From assembly GCA_945643635.1 (NCBI GenBank), contig CALZFC010000004.1, positions 3,873,001-3,937,000 on the forward strand: a DNA stretch of 64,000 nucleotides, read 5' to 3'. Source of the stretch: Allodiplogaster sudhausi (taxonomy: Eukaryota > Nematoda > Chromadorea > Rhabditida > Diplogasteridae). The position numbers and the translations under genes are program-made. The notes below the pieces were generated by a model. It saw only the letters and a list, made by a program, of their open reading frames with translations. It searched no databases and had not been told where the DNA came from. Within the stretch, counting starts at the first letter, position 1. Every line of letters starts with the position of its first letter. Of this stretch, positions 35,128-46,547 are shown piece by piece.

Positions 35128-35970
35128 TAAGTGACAAAACAAGTAGAGATACTTCCTTACGTTGGTGCATAATGCTGATAATGCCATGCAAACATGGCCA
35201 TTTGCTCTTGTGGCCGAGCCACCACTGGCATTTCTGCCACGGCATCATCTTGCGAGCTATTCAGCATTCTCAGACTCGTATTATTTTACTTTTTACAATT
35301 TATTTCATATTATTGTTAGACAAAATATTAGTATTATTTTATGAATAAGAATATTTTACAGTTTTATCCGTTCACCGTTTAATAAGAGAACTATCCAAGA
35401 ACTGCGATCACGCACAAAAAGTTATTTCCGATGCGTTAATTTGCGACATCATAATGTGAGAAAGAAGTGGTTGGAGCCTTCCATTGTCTATGGCAATGAG
35501 CCAAGAAGCCCTAGATGGCCGATTACTCTCTGGAGCCATTCGCTGATCCATTGCGAATCCCCAGTCACATTAGAAGGGGCTTTTGATTGGTGGTGTACAG
35601 AGAAACATGCTATTCATATGATTTATATAATAAAGCCTAACCCAACTGAAGCTCGTTCCCCGAATGAGAATACGATTTGGATAAATTTTTTCTTTAAATA
35701 GGAACTTCTTTTATAGAGAATTATGGTATGCGTTTAGGAAAAGGCGATCGCCGTAAAGCTTTTATGCATGTGAGATTTCAAATTTCTGCGTTCCTTCGCA
35801 CTCGTATTTTTTCACGCAGTGGGTTTGTTTGACTTGCGAAATAGCGCACCAGAATGAGAGAGTGTGCCTCAGAGCGAAAGCGCGGCAATCCAAACGTGCG
35901 TTCATTATTTTATTGTAGATTGTCCTCTTTTAATGGGAGTACGCGAATCAAAGGAACTCAACAAAAAAAC

Positions 35971-37657
35971 CTGTGCGATGAGCGCCCTAGTTAATAGCCT
36001 GTTGTACTCTCTGGCGCGCTCGGAAAGCTGGCCCGGCAGCGCAGTTCGAATGGTGTAGAAGATGTGCCAGCACAAAAAGATGATTAAGGGAAACACGAAA
36101 GTGATGGCGAAGACGAGTTCTCCTTAAAAAAAATATTTAAGGAGATTAACAAAGAAGAGTACAGTTAATTGAAATAATCATCTCCAAACCACCGTCCAAA
36201 TTCATGCGTGACTTTGGATATGGAAGATTGTGTTCTAACAATAAGATGAAAACGATGGAAGGAAGTCCCAAGACGGGCACAAAAAAAAATTCCGTTGATA
36301 CCTGCGAACAGATAGAGCGCGCCGTCGTACATGCAAGCAGTCCTTGAAATTGTCGACCTAGACGTCGACAGATTGAAGGGGAAGGAAGCATTCGCGAGGG
36401 CATCGATGCGCTTGAAATAACTTACATAGGTAAATACTTTTTGTCTATTTTGCAGTCTTCGCAAAAAAAAAACATTTCTTTAAAGAATTTTCTTTAGAAC
36501 CCTATAGCAGTAAGGACAAAAAGAGGATAAAATGAATTATTCTCTAGTAGTTTGAGAACTCCATTGTTTGGAGCATTTGTTCGTGGCGTTTATTAATATT
36601 TTAAGAATAAAGAGACATTTATGAATTTATCAGCACCATGGTGTTTACATACTTACATACATAGTGATTGCTATGTTTGTGCTATATTGAAAGCGTTCAA
36701 TGACATATGCGCGTACTTTATGAAGGAAGGAAATAAGCGCTGTACGGGGCATGAAACCCGGCACGATCGGAAGTACGAGAACGAAGGGAACGGCGAAGAA
36801 CGCGATGCGTATTGCCGGATGCCGCCAATGACGCCAAATGGAATTGGAATCCGTCACAGCCTGAGGCTAGGCCATTAAAGTGTGCGCATGTAATAGTTAC
36901 GCTTGTGAATACTTTTCAAAGTTTCAAATCTATTGCTCAAAAATGAGGCAAATTTCTAAAGGCGAATATTGATTTATTAATAAACACACCTAACATCTCG
37001 CATTTTGATTGCCTACCTCGACATTTGTCGTGTTTAATCCAGAACATAACCTGATGGCGATAGGTTAGAGAGACCATGAACGATGGCGTAAAGAGACCAA
37101 TGCTCATAATGGTGATCATCATTTCTTTATTTCTTTCAACTTTGAGCATTTGCATTATAAGTATAAATACTGACATTTGATGTAATTTACAATTAGCCGA
37201 GAACAAATAGGGTAAAATACGAAATGCAATAATCAGAGCAAAAATCATGGTTGGCTAACCGAGCACACCTCAGGCGGAAAGTGGAAAGGCCATGAAGTGA
37301 GCAGGCCGGAGCTGATGATGCAAGGGAGAGGCGGCAGGGTGCGCGGCATCGTCAGCCAGTTGATCGTGACGTCCATAAAGAGGAAGCAAACCTGGACGAA
37401 TAAATCACATTTGAATTCGCGCCCTTCAATGCCTTTCTATATGTATAAACTTGCTTAAAATTTTTATCTAACAATAAGAAGACTAACTGCGAGTAATGTT
37501 AGACAGTTTTTGTAGCCCGTAGAGATTCGGGCACTGTGGCATCTAATAAAGTAGAGAGCAGCAAGATGAAGGAGCACCGAGAAAGTGCCGAAGGTGCTGT
37601 AGACCCACACTGAAATCGATCGCAGCGAAGGGCTCGGCAGAGAGGCGCGGGTGCCAA
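35971..37657 (-). pseudogene. Nematode 7TM chemoreceptor remnant, 3'-truncated
   Basis: Exons read on -: 37657-37488 (TM1, ending …YKNCLTLLA) and 37391-37260 (TM2 and loop, VCFLFMDVTINWL…GLLT). These two join in phase through a GTTAGT donor and GTCCAG acceptor. Further exon-like parts are about 37180-37030 (…SLTYRHQVMFWIKHDKCR), 36860-36655 (…AFFAVPFVLVLPIVPGF), 36420-36200 (…VPVLGLPSIVFILLLE) and 36122-35971 (TM, then RALIAQ before the donor). The pattern resembles Str/Srh/Sri-type nematode chemosensory GPCRs, which sit in the membranes of sensory cilia. I could not join the middle exons in one frame, and the last TM exons are missing where the palindrome arm begins. It is therefore probably a decayed gene. 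The first coding exon is not identified. Confidence 0.6.
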
Positions 37658-37699
37658 CTGAAAATTCGACCGAGAGGTAAGTGTATTTAATTGAAAAAA

Positions 37700-39200
37700 G
37701 TATTCATACAAAAGTATTTTGGTTTGTAAAATGTTTTAAAATATTTTTTGTTCTGACCATTCGCAGTATTGAAGTAAGATGAAGGAAGATGGAGCGCGAG
37801 CCAGTCAATGAAAGCATTCCACTTCAAGGCAACTTCTTATCCTTAGAAACTCTCCAGGGACCTTAAAATTATCGCAATTCTTAAAGAAAGAAAAAGATGA
37901 AACACAAACAGTAAAGTATGTATGTTACACGGACGGCTTCTTTAATGTAAATTTGATGCTACTGGCCGTGAACATAATTGTTCTTAAGATAAAGAACATG
38001 GTTAAAACTACATGTACAGGTGAGGCAGAAAAGGTAAACGGGCTCTAAATGATCTCTATGAAAGGGTGAAAGCGAACAAGCTGGGCAAAAAGCACCTGCC
38101 GCACGCAATAATTGTCGCCTTGCTCGGACGATATGTTTCCTCGCGAAAAAGGACACTTCTCGGGGTACATGCCAATTAAATATGTACTCACATTCTAAAG
38201 AACAGCAGCTGAGGCAACATTTGAAAAGTTTGAAAAGCTGTAATCATTAGCACCTGTTAAAAATGTGTACTTCCGAAGTCGCAACGGCCTCTGGAATCTC
38301 TACAGGGTAGTGTTCAGAGAGAAATTGTCACTTTTGAGCGACTCGTTCGATGGTTGCGCTCGAAAGTGCTGCCTTAGATCCTCACAAAGATGTGATGTCC
38401 GTGCGAAGACTCAGCAAACAGGGAAAACTAGCACACATGGCACTCTAATGTTAATGAAAGTATTCTTTAAAAGGAGTATAATAAAATGTTTCTTTCTTCA
38501 ATCTAATTGCTATGAAAATTTATTATAGAAACCTCAAAACTAGTATGATAATTCAAAGCTCGTTGTAGGAAAATCCGTATTAGTCCCAATACTAAATACT
38601 ACAATGCTTCATTCTTTTGTACTCATAACAAAACTGCATATCCGATTAAAATTGTGCTCTATACTATTTTACAAGAAAAAGAAGACAAAACATTTTGCGC
38701 ATTGTTTTATTCGCTTCAGTTAATATTTAAGATGTTCTCATATTCAACTTCTTTCACCAATGATCGCTAACATAAGACTTTACAGATCTTCCACATAATT
38801 CATTTTTTGTAATATTTATTTACTTATCATGCTTATCATTTGTTTTCTGTCACTTTTGTTAGATATTTCGCTTAATCGTTCAATGTAAACTATTTATCAA
38901 TCATCTAGACGAAAAAATAGCTTTATCGTTTTCGTTGTTGGTTCAAATTTGCAAATGTTAGATATTTCGCTTAATCGTTCAATGTAAACTATTTATCAAT
39001 CATCTAGACGAAAAAATAGCTTTATCGTTTTCGTTGTTGGTTCAAATTTGCAAATCGATAACAACAACATGACGAGATCAATGAACTAAAGTTAAGCAGC
39101 AAACCGAAAGATTTCGAAGCAACCCAATATGCAAACAGATCTGAATTATAGATGCAACGTAGACAACTAATAATTAACAACAAAAAAGATAAATTATAAA
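37700..39200. other. Intergenic, with 99-bp tandem duplication
   Basis: A perfect or near-perfect duplication of period 99 spans about 38857-39054 (GTTAGATATTTCGCTTAATC starts at 38858 and 38957), ending in the conserved post-module block of the C6 pseudogene. No other gene is supported. Confidence 0.7.
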
Positions 39201-39211
39201 TTAACTAAATT

Positions 39212-39786
39212 TTCTGAATAACGTCAAATTATTAGTTTTGTATAGATAATCAAGTGAAGTAAACTTACAAGTTGTTGTAGTTGAAGTGGTCGTTGTCGTG
39301 GTTGGTGGAATTGCGCCTGGAAAATATTTTTGTTTTAAATGTATTTTAATGTACATTTAAAATGTCAATGAAATAATGATAATCCTTTTCATGCCTTTCT
39401 GCATTACCTTAATAGGTAGATTTAAGTTGCACAAGATGGGTTAGTACATAGAAAACCACTATCATTTTGCTAAGAAGGCATTTAATTATCCATGATGACA
39501 ATCTTACCTGAGCATGTCACGAATTGTAGACAATTTTGCTTTCCCCGGTGTTGTTGTAGTCTGCAATGAGAACATGTTATTAAGTTTATATTTGTCGAAT
39601 ATTATTAAATTTATATTTAGTTTATTCTTTAATAATTTGATGCAGCACTGTGCAATCCAGAAACAAGTTTAAAAAAAAACTATTTTCTTTTCCTTTAATT
39701 TCTACTCCACTACTTTTTAAACTTTACTCTTTCTCCCTCAACGGTTTCTTCCTCAACGCGTTCTCCCTCAACGGTTTCTTCCTCTT

Positions 39787-39829
<43 letters not shown>

Positions 39830-40808
39830 TTGCTTACTGTACGGCGACCAGTTGAACGAGCCGGTTGAATTATCGAAGACGCAGTCAAAGTCAAAGGACA
39901 GCGTGTCAGTGCTAAAGGAGCCAGGTGCCTCTCTGATCTGGGCACGTAGGATTTACAGTATTTTTGGGTTCTGATCGACCTCGTGGTTTCTGATTCAGAA
40001 AACAGATAATTTTTTCTAACAACTTTAGAAATAATATATTTAAAAATAATAAATACTCAAACTGAATACATATACATATTTACATTATAAATAAATCAAA
40101 TAAAAACAATTAATCATAATGAACGGTAATGAGAATAGCCTTACTGCAGTATCGCCACTCGGGAGGGACGGTCATGGTCAAAGGCAGGAAGCCGGAGCAT
40201 GCAGCATTCATTGTGCATGAAGCAGCGTCCAGGGTCGTCGTCACGGGTTCGTGCTGGAAGGAAGAGAGAGAGAGAGAGGCAGTTAGAAAAAGAGAGATAT
40301 AAGAGAGGGGCAATTAGAGAAAGAGAGAGAGAGATGAGAGAGGGGCAGTTAGAGTAAGAGAGAGAGATAAGAGAGTGGCAGTTAGAGAAAGAGAGAGAAA
40401 GAGAGAGAGTGATATTGAAAGAGTGAGAGAGAAATAGAAGGAGAGTGAGAGAGTTAAAATATGTAGAAGGAGAAAGAGGAAGATAGTGGAATATGTATGG
40501 CATGGAAGGGCGTGGTGCGTGAAAGGCTATTAATATGAGGATATAATTCTAGGAAGGGAAATCGGGGTGGGTGTGAGCAGAAACCAGAGAGTGAGCGCAA
40601 ATGAGAGACATAGAGAGAGAGAGAGAGAAAGAGGGAAAGCCCGGAGTCGTTCAGCTGTCTTAACGAGGAAACCAATCATGCCATTCTTCACTGACCTGCG
40701 CATCTTCTCCTGGTGGAAGTGTGTTCGTTGCCATGGATTTACCAGCGCAACCACATTGCGCATCTGGAAACGAGGGGAGTTAGAAAAATAGTGAAAAGAA
40801 GAGAGAGA

Positions 40809-40855
<47 letters not shown>

Positions 40856-40970
40856 GAATAGTAACAGATTCCGCGAAATACTATATACAACTTGTCGCCT
40901 ACCCGCAACCGTAGCGAGGGAAACGAGAGTGAACGCGGCGAGAAGCAACGCGGTCGCGTTGCGTGCAAAT
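39212..40970 (-). pseudogene. C6-domain pseudogene
   Basis: Exon remnants on -: about 40967-40903 (exon 1, start codon and first ~70 nt missing), 40763-40696, 40253-40145, 39937-39838, 39560-39508, 39316-39269, terminal acceptor at 39214. Exon 3 is 109 nt instead of 114 and exon 5 is 53 instead of 54 (TTCGTGACAT where others have TTCGGTGACAT). Both are frameshifts, and the second creates TGA. Splice sites and cysteine codons are otherwise kept, which suggests recent inactivation or sequencing error. Confidence 0.82.
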
Positions 40971-41084
40971 GGGAACGCCGTTAGAGAATTTAAGAGAAAT
41001 ATATTATAAGTGGTGGTAGAGAGAGGGAAAGAGAGAGAGAAACTGGAGAGAGATGAAAAAATTAAATTTTCATTCAAAATCAGC

Positions 41085-41330
41085 TTTATCTGCACAGCTG
41101 ACTCTGGGAACGCAGCAGCGTCTTGTAGTGATTTCGTTCCTTCATCATTATTGCTCATTCCGTTTTGCAGGTGTGCACTCCTTTCCGTTGCGGTCGATTC
41201 CGTCGGGGCCACAAAAAACTCGCACAAACCTTCGCGTCTCTACTACAATTCATGGACCCAGAATCTACTTAAGGCACACCCAAGGCGCCCTACTTTCGCG
41301 CCAGAGCATATATGTACGGTATACTTTTAA
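41085..41330. repeat. Conserved upstream block, third copy (inverted)
   Basis: Inverted relative of 690-940 with GTGTGCACTCC and TTGCGGTCGATTCCGTCGG. Lies upstream of the C6 pseudogene on -. Confidence 0.6.
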
Positions 41331-41723
41331 TTGTTGCTCATTATACTAGAACTAGAATTTGAGATTGACAAAAAAAAAATTTATTTATCAATTTTGCAAA
41401 AACTGCGAAGAAAACTGGAAACTTTGTATGCCAAACTTTTTTTTCTCAATTGAACTTGTGGTTTTGCGAGAGGTTACCTTATTTTCTCTATTGATTCCCC
41501 CGAGGGTACTATTTTCAATACCCTCGCAGAGGAGGGGCATTATTAGAAGGAAGAGTTGTACTTGAGGGATGAGTACTATGTAGTATTCAATCTGTTACTC
41601 TAAACGTTTGATAATAGCATTTATTAAAAAATAATCATCACGCTCGACATGAATGGAGTCATCATTGGAGTAACCGTTTTACAGCATATTTGGAATCAAT
41701 TTTAAACATTAATTAAAATAAAT

Positions 41724-41880
41724 TTATTGATAAGTATTAGCTCCTTTCCAGCACGAGCCGATGTCGCAAACGTATGCCGCCTGCTCAATCAGTGTCACAG
41801 GCTTCGGCGGCTGCCCGTCCGTCTTCTTCGTCACTACTTTGATCCCACACCCGGCGGAACTGTGTTCAGCAAGGAATAAT
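41724..41880 (-). pseudogene. Terminal exon of an unrecognised cysteine-containing gene
   Basis: On -, an acceptor-like CTGAACACAG is followed by a frame ending …AAYVCDIGSCWKGANTYQ and TAA. Its last 40 nt resemble the 45.1-kb region (GGCTGCTGGAACAGGATCAC versus CGTGCTGGAAAGGAGCTAAT), so both may be ends of one family. No upstream exons were found; a solo LTR lies 0.8 kb upstream. The family is not recognised. Confidence 0.35.
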
Positions 41881-42403
41881 TTCACGAAAGCACGGAATAA
41901 TTGGGTGCTCGCACTAAATAGTATCTTTTGACACGATTTTGTTTGTTCTGAACAAAAGGAAAATATTGTCACCAGATATTGCGAGATTGGCTTAAATCCT
42001 GTCTCGCGGGCAGAGGAGGGTAATTGGCTGGCCCTGCGAAGGCTGGTTGATCCACTTCCCAAGGCTACTTTGAATAAATTTCTACTGTAAAAAAATTAAT
42101 GCTGGCTCGTAGCGGCTTGGGCCGCTCGAGCCGAATCCATAGCTCGTGGGCGGTACTGTTAGGTATGTATGTACATATGTATCTAGTTTTTGTATGTATG
42201 TATGTATGTGTATAACACAAGCTCCAAACAATAATTGAAAAAATCGATATATCCATCCGAGGCTGCGATAAAATTGATCATCGATACAGGCGCTTTTAAT
42301 ATGGACATTATTGAATATATGTAGAACAATATCATGGATACCGATTGAAGTCTGCGAAAGATATGCCACCATCTAAATAAACAATTTTTTTTATCATATA
42401 AAT

Positions 42404-42405
42404 AG

Positions 42406-42454
<49 letters not shown>
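42404..42454. repeat. AT dinucleotide microsatellite
   Basis: About 50 bp of alternating A and T with two interruptions. Confidence 0.95.
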
Positions 42455-42457
<3 letters not shown>

Positions 42458-42872
42458 TATGTATATAAAGAGATGTGTTAATTAGCACCGTTATCATTTA
42501 TCGACCTAAATATGCACCGAAAAGAATGGTAAAAATCATTCATTTGCGAGTTGACCGAACAGCGTAACTCCGGAACAGCCAGTATATGCTTGGTTAGGCC
42601 AAAAAAACCTTTTCCAATCTTCAGCAAATTCCTTGACAGAAATAAAAAATACCACAGAATGTCATCAAATATTCATGAAATTAAACGCAGTTATTGTGAG
42701 AGAATTCGTCAATGAAGACGCGTATTTCGTAAAGCCTTTGGGAATAAGCTATAATAAAATTGCATGGAGAATTTTTTGTTTAGGAAAAACTTAAAACAAA
42801 TTACATTAATTGATGTCAGACGCTTCGCTTCATTCTTTTGTACATCAAAACGAAAGAGTAGATATGAATGAA

Positions 42873-43199
42873 TGAAATGGGCTGACCCATTCTAGAACCC
42901 TTTCGTCCATTCATTCCATCCTGTATTGTCCCTTGTTGTTTAGTGTTTGTTTGTATATTATACATCGTAACTTTCTATTTTTTTCTTCATTATTTCACGT
43001 AGCAATTGACATCATTGCTTGTACTGACCATGAGCTTTTCCTAGTCGGTGTCAGCTGTCTCCCAAGTAGCGAGCGGTGGAGTTCCTATTTCACCTGCCTA
43101 CCAAGCAGTTGAGCGTGCTTACTAGTGATTGTTGGGCGCGTTGCTGCGGTTCCAGAAGATAAACCCTTGATATCCCTATCCCTCCCCTCGTCTTCTACA
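42873..43199 (+). mobile_element. Diverged solo LTR
   Basis: About 327 bp aligning along its full length with the LTRs at 4248 and 6575. Shared parts include TTCTAGAACCC near the start, CCTTGTTGTTTAG, CCAGAAGATAAACCCT and the terminal GTCTTCTACA. No second LTR or gag sequence is nearby. Target duplication is not recognisable, so it is an old copy. Confidence 0.85.
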
Positions 43200-43852
43200 T
43201 CGTGTCGCTGAGAAGTGGACAACAATGACAACGTCTAGTCATTACAAATATCATCTAAATTGGACTCTATAAGGTTTGAGAAAGTAAAAAAGAGAAACAT
43301 TTTGAATGTTGTTCTATGCGGCACATTCGCTTCATTTAATATTTAAGACATTCTCTATAAAAAATTCAACTTCTTTCATCAAATCGATGGCTACGACTTT
43401 ACAGATCTTGAACACCATTCTTACTTTTTCATTTTGTTTATTTATCATTCTTATCATATTTTTCTATAACTTTTGCCTGATATTGCGCTTAGTCGTTTAA
43501 GTATGCGTTTTACGCACTGCAAAAGGTTGACGAATTTCGAGAGGGAACAAAGCATCTTTATCGTTTCTGTAGTTAGATTCAAATGTACAAATCGATAACA
43601 ACAACATGACGAGATCAATGAACATAGGCCAAGCATCGAACTGAAATATTTCAAATATGAAAATCAGATCAAAATTATAGATACAACGAACATAACTAAT
43701 GAAAATCAACAAAAAAGGCTAAATTATAATCGAAAATCGGAGAGAGAGAAAGAGTACGAGAGAAATGGTAAGAGAGAGATATCAAGCGATGGTAAGATAT
43801 GAGATTGTAGTGAGTGAGTGATGACACGAAAGATAAATAAATTCCCGCCTAC

Positions 43853-44003
43853 CCGCGACCGTAGCGAGGGAAGCGAGAGTGAACGCGGCGAGAAGCAACG
43901 CGGTCGCGTTGCGTGTCATCGCAGAGTGCTGATTCGATGTACGAGTCATTTTGTGAGTTACCGTCCGTGATGAGGAGGGCTGCGCCATTGCCAGATAAGC
44001 CAT
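43853..44003 (-). pseudogene. Orphan C6 first exon with promoter
   Basis: Intact first exon on - (ATG at 44003 or 43988; MAQPSSSRTVTHKMTRTSNQ…, leader …NATALLLAAFTLASLATVAG) with a good GTAGGCGG donor at 43852. A TATAAGG box is upstream (44109-44103). Instead of exons 2-6, about 150 bp of GA-rich intron leads directly to the conserved post-module block (43590-43650). The five-exon cassette was deleted. Splicing to the distant exons of the pseudogene at 40763 is possible in principle: phase fits and the two lie on the same strand. Confidence 0.75.
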
Positions 44004-44109
44004 GGAAATATTTTATTTAAAAAAAAATTCCTGGTAGCAAGACAAGAAACGAAAGAAGAAGAGGCAGGAATGAGAGCTGATGGAAAACACTTGCGAGGTG
44101 CTCCTTATA

Positions 44110-44174
44110 TTGTGACAATCATCTACTACGAATGGGCTGCCACCAATGTGGAATTGAGAAGAGAGTTGGAGAAA

Positions 44175-44211
<37 letters not shown>

Positions 44212-45000
44212 GAGAGAGGACAGCGAGAGAGAGAGAGAGAGTTTGAAAAAGCAGAGCGACAGATGGAGAGAAAGTGTGAGAGAGAAAGCGAGATAGAGAG
44301 TGTTGGAGAAAACAGAGTGCGAGCGAGACACTGTCAGAAACAGAAAAAGAAAAAGAGAGAAAAATAAAGTAGGAGGACAATCTTTCGTCACAATGCCATG
44401 AAAGAGTGCACAAGCGGTATGCAATGAGTTCATGGTAGAAACTTTTGAAGAATAGAGAGAATTAGAACGAACGCAGGTGTTCACACCGCTGAAGTTCTAT
44501 ATCTATTTTGCTCTTCTCCACGGCCAAATGTCGCTGAGTATGAATTGAAAAAGCTAGCAAATAGGATAAAATAAGAGAAATTATCAAAATTATTCTGTAA
44601 GTGATGTTTAGAGTGAGCGAGAGACAAAGAGAGAGACAGAGACAGAGAAAAGTGGAAAAAGAGAAAAATTCTATTTAGACTAAAAATCAACTCATCTGCA
44701 CACCTGGGAATGGAGCACAGTCTCCAAAATGGAATGTGATTTCGTTCCTTCATCACATTCCATTTTGCAGAGGTATGCACAACTTTCCGTTGCGGTCGAT
44801 TCTGTTGCTGCCAAAGAACTCGTCGCAAACCTTCTCATCTCCCATCCATTGAGCAAGAAGCTTCTTTCGCATCAACGAGCGAACGCATACCGAAGTCGCA
44901 CTCATTTCACGCCAGTGCATACGGTACACTTTTAATTATTGCCTATTCTTCTCGAACTCAAACTCGAGATTGATAAATATTTTATATTTATTTATCAATC
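44110..45000. other. C6 upstream region (GA-rich) with conserved block
   Basis: GA tracts at 44178-44250 and the fourth copy of the conserved upstream block at 44690-44935, inverted. No gene. Confidence 0.55.
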
Positions 45001-45064
45001 TTGGAAAAACTGCGGACAAAACTGGAAAATTTATATGCCAACCTTTTTTTTTTCAATCGAACGG

Positions 45065-45680
45065 GTAGTTTTCCGAAAGCCAAGGGCCGTTTTCGCGAAA
45101 GCCTTCTTGCTTATTGTCTGTCCAATAAAATAAATCCGTGATGTAGGTGATCCTGTTCCAGCAGCCTGGTCCACCAGAATTGCAGTAGATTGGCCGATGC
45201 CAGAAGTAGCTCACCCGAGACGACTCTCTTTTCAATTCCACGCTGAGCTCAGACAAAATTCTTGCGGCTACCGTTTGTGGCATCATCCTGGAGAGTGCTA
45301 TGCAGAGCGCCACTTGCGGCTGGAAGGATGTCGTGTCACCGAAGAAACAATGCCACCTACAACTGGAACAATGCCATTTGTCACGCCACTAACAATACCA
45401 CCAGCATTGTGTACAACATAACTGTGCTTGGAATCCAAGGGATAACTGGGAGAAGTTCAGCGATTATTTGATCAAGCAGAACCCAACAACGCCGTTATCA
45501 ACGCTGACAGCACCCAGACTGCATGAGGAAGAGGCAGATCCGACCAGACCAACAGCTCCTTGAACCGTGTTCATTACTGTGCTAGTTGCAATGGCATGTC
45601 CGATGGGTGGGATGGCTTGGCACATATTGTGCAGACCGAAAGAAGAAGAGGTCGCAAGAAGAATTGTGAAATGTGTCTAA
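45065..45680 (-). pseudogene. Decayed relative of the small secreted-protein gene at 57.5 kb
   Basis: On -, the frame at 45672-45464 reads …LLATSSSFGLHNMCQAIPPI GHAIA…, matching LLATSSFGLRHKRQAIPSIG of the gene at 57577. Its start codon is missing. Further on, a frame gives NAGGIVSGVTNGIVPVVGG, similar to NVGGVISGAANGVGSIV of the same gene. The frame then shifts to …RPIYCNSGGPGCWNRITY… near 45190-45120. Acceptor-like sites (CTCATGCAG, CATCCTTCCAG) suggest former exons. No single frame connects the parts. Confidence 0.5.
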
Positions 45681-46470
45681 CTATTACGATTTGAAGGTTA
45701 AATTGAAGAGTTTTAACTGATTGTAAACGAGATAACGTGTTATCTTTCCTAACATTTCTAAACACAACATACTTTATTCTAAAGATGACTACCGAGTGCA
45801 AAACTCCTCATAGAACATCTTAAATAATCACCTTTCCAAATACATTGCTTCTTCGATTTCCGTTTAATATCATTTTGAAATATATGTATCTACATATGTT
45901 ATGTGTGAGATGATTTCCAGACATCGTTCGGTTATCAGTGAGCAGATGAAATGAGGAGGCGGGAGGGAAAAGACTCATTTGAAGGGAGCAGAATCGACAG
46001 TTGGCTGCCGGCATCACAATCCTAAATCGGACAAGAAGCCTTCTATCTCCTTCGTTCGCTCAAGGGCTTACACTTTCTCTGTAATGATCGAAAACGGCAA
46101 GGACACGTATGAGAAGACTGCTGGCGGGCTTCCGTTGACGGCTGACTGAGAGCGAGAGACATTGAGAGAGAGAGATAAAGAGAAATGAAGACAAGTGAAA
46201 TGAGAATGAGAGAAATAGAGTAAGGTAAAAGAGGGAGTGAGAATTTATTGTAGTAGAAATGGAGAGATTACTGTGGAATGGGAAAAGAGCAGAGAAAGAG
46301 AGGAGAGAAGCAAGGAGGGGAAGAAATGCGAAAATGAGATGTAAGGAGAAAGATGCTTTAAGAGTTATAAACAGAGAATGCAAGAGGAAGGGTGCGAGAT
46401 ACAGAGAGTGGGAGGGAAATAAAATAGACACGTTTTTAGTACTTTTCATGTAAGACAAACATCTTAATGA
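45680..46470. other. Upstream region of ET-like gene
   Basis: Non-coding. It shares patches in the same order with 57.6-58.2 kb and 59.7-62.2 kb (for example AACCGGGAGGGAAAAGA, GCCGGCATCACAATCCTAAA, GGAGAGATTACTGTGGAATG). These are the two halves of a duplicated segment. Confidence 0.55.
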
Positions 46471-46474
46471 CAAC

Positions 46475-46482
46475 TATAAAAG
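46475..46482 (+). promoter_or_regulatory. TATA box of ET-like gene
   Basis: TATAAAAG, 73 nt before the start codon. The same sequence and nearly the same spacing are found at 62229-62236 before the second ET-like gene. Confidence 0.7.
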
Positions 46483-46547
46483 CAACTCTTGTTGCTCTCC
46501 GAATATTGAGATTCATCTTCCTTCGACCGATCACTGGTGGAATAACG

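Larger units (their letters stand above)
24795..35626 (-). repeat. Right arm of giant inverted repeat
   Basis: Reverse complement of 11891-24549 apart from the four deletions listed there, a 421-bp tandem duplication at about 29930-30780 and small indels. All left-arm features recur here. The outer edge near 35626 abuts the truncated chemoreceptor gene. Confidence 0.97.

Noticed and set aside
37959..38156. Cysteine-containing frame on - upstream of the chemoreceptor
   Set aside because: No signal peptide, splice context or paralogue; consistent with chance.
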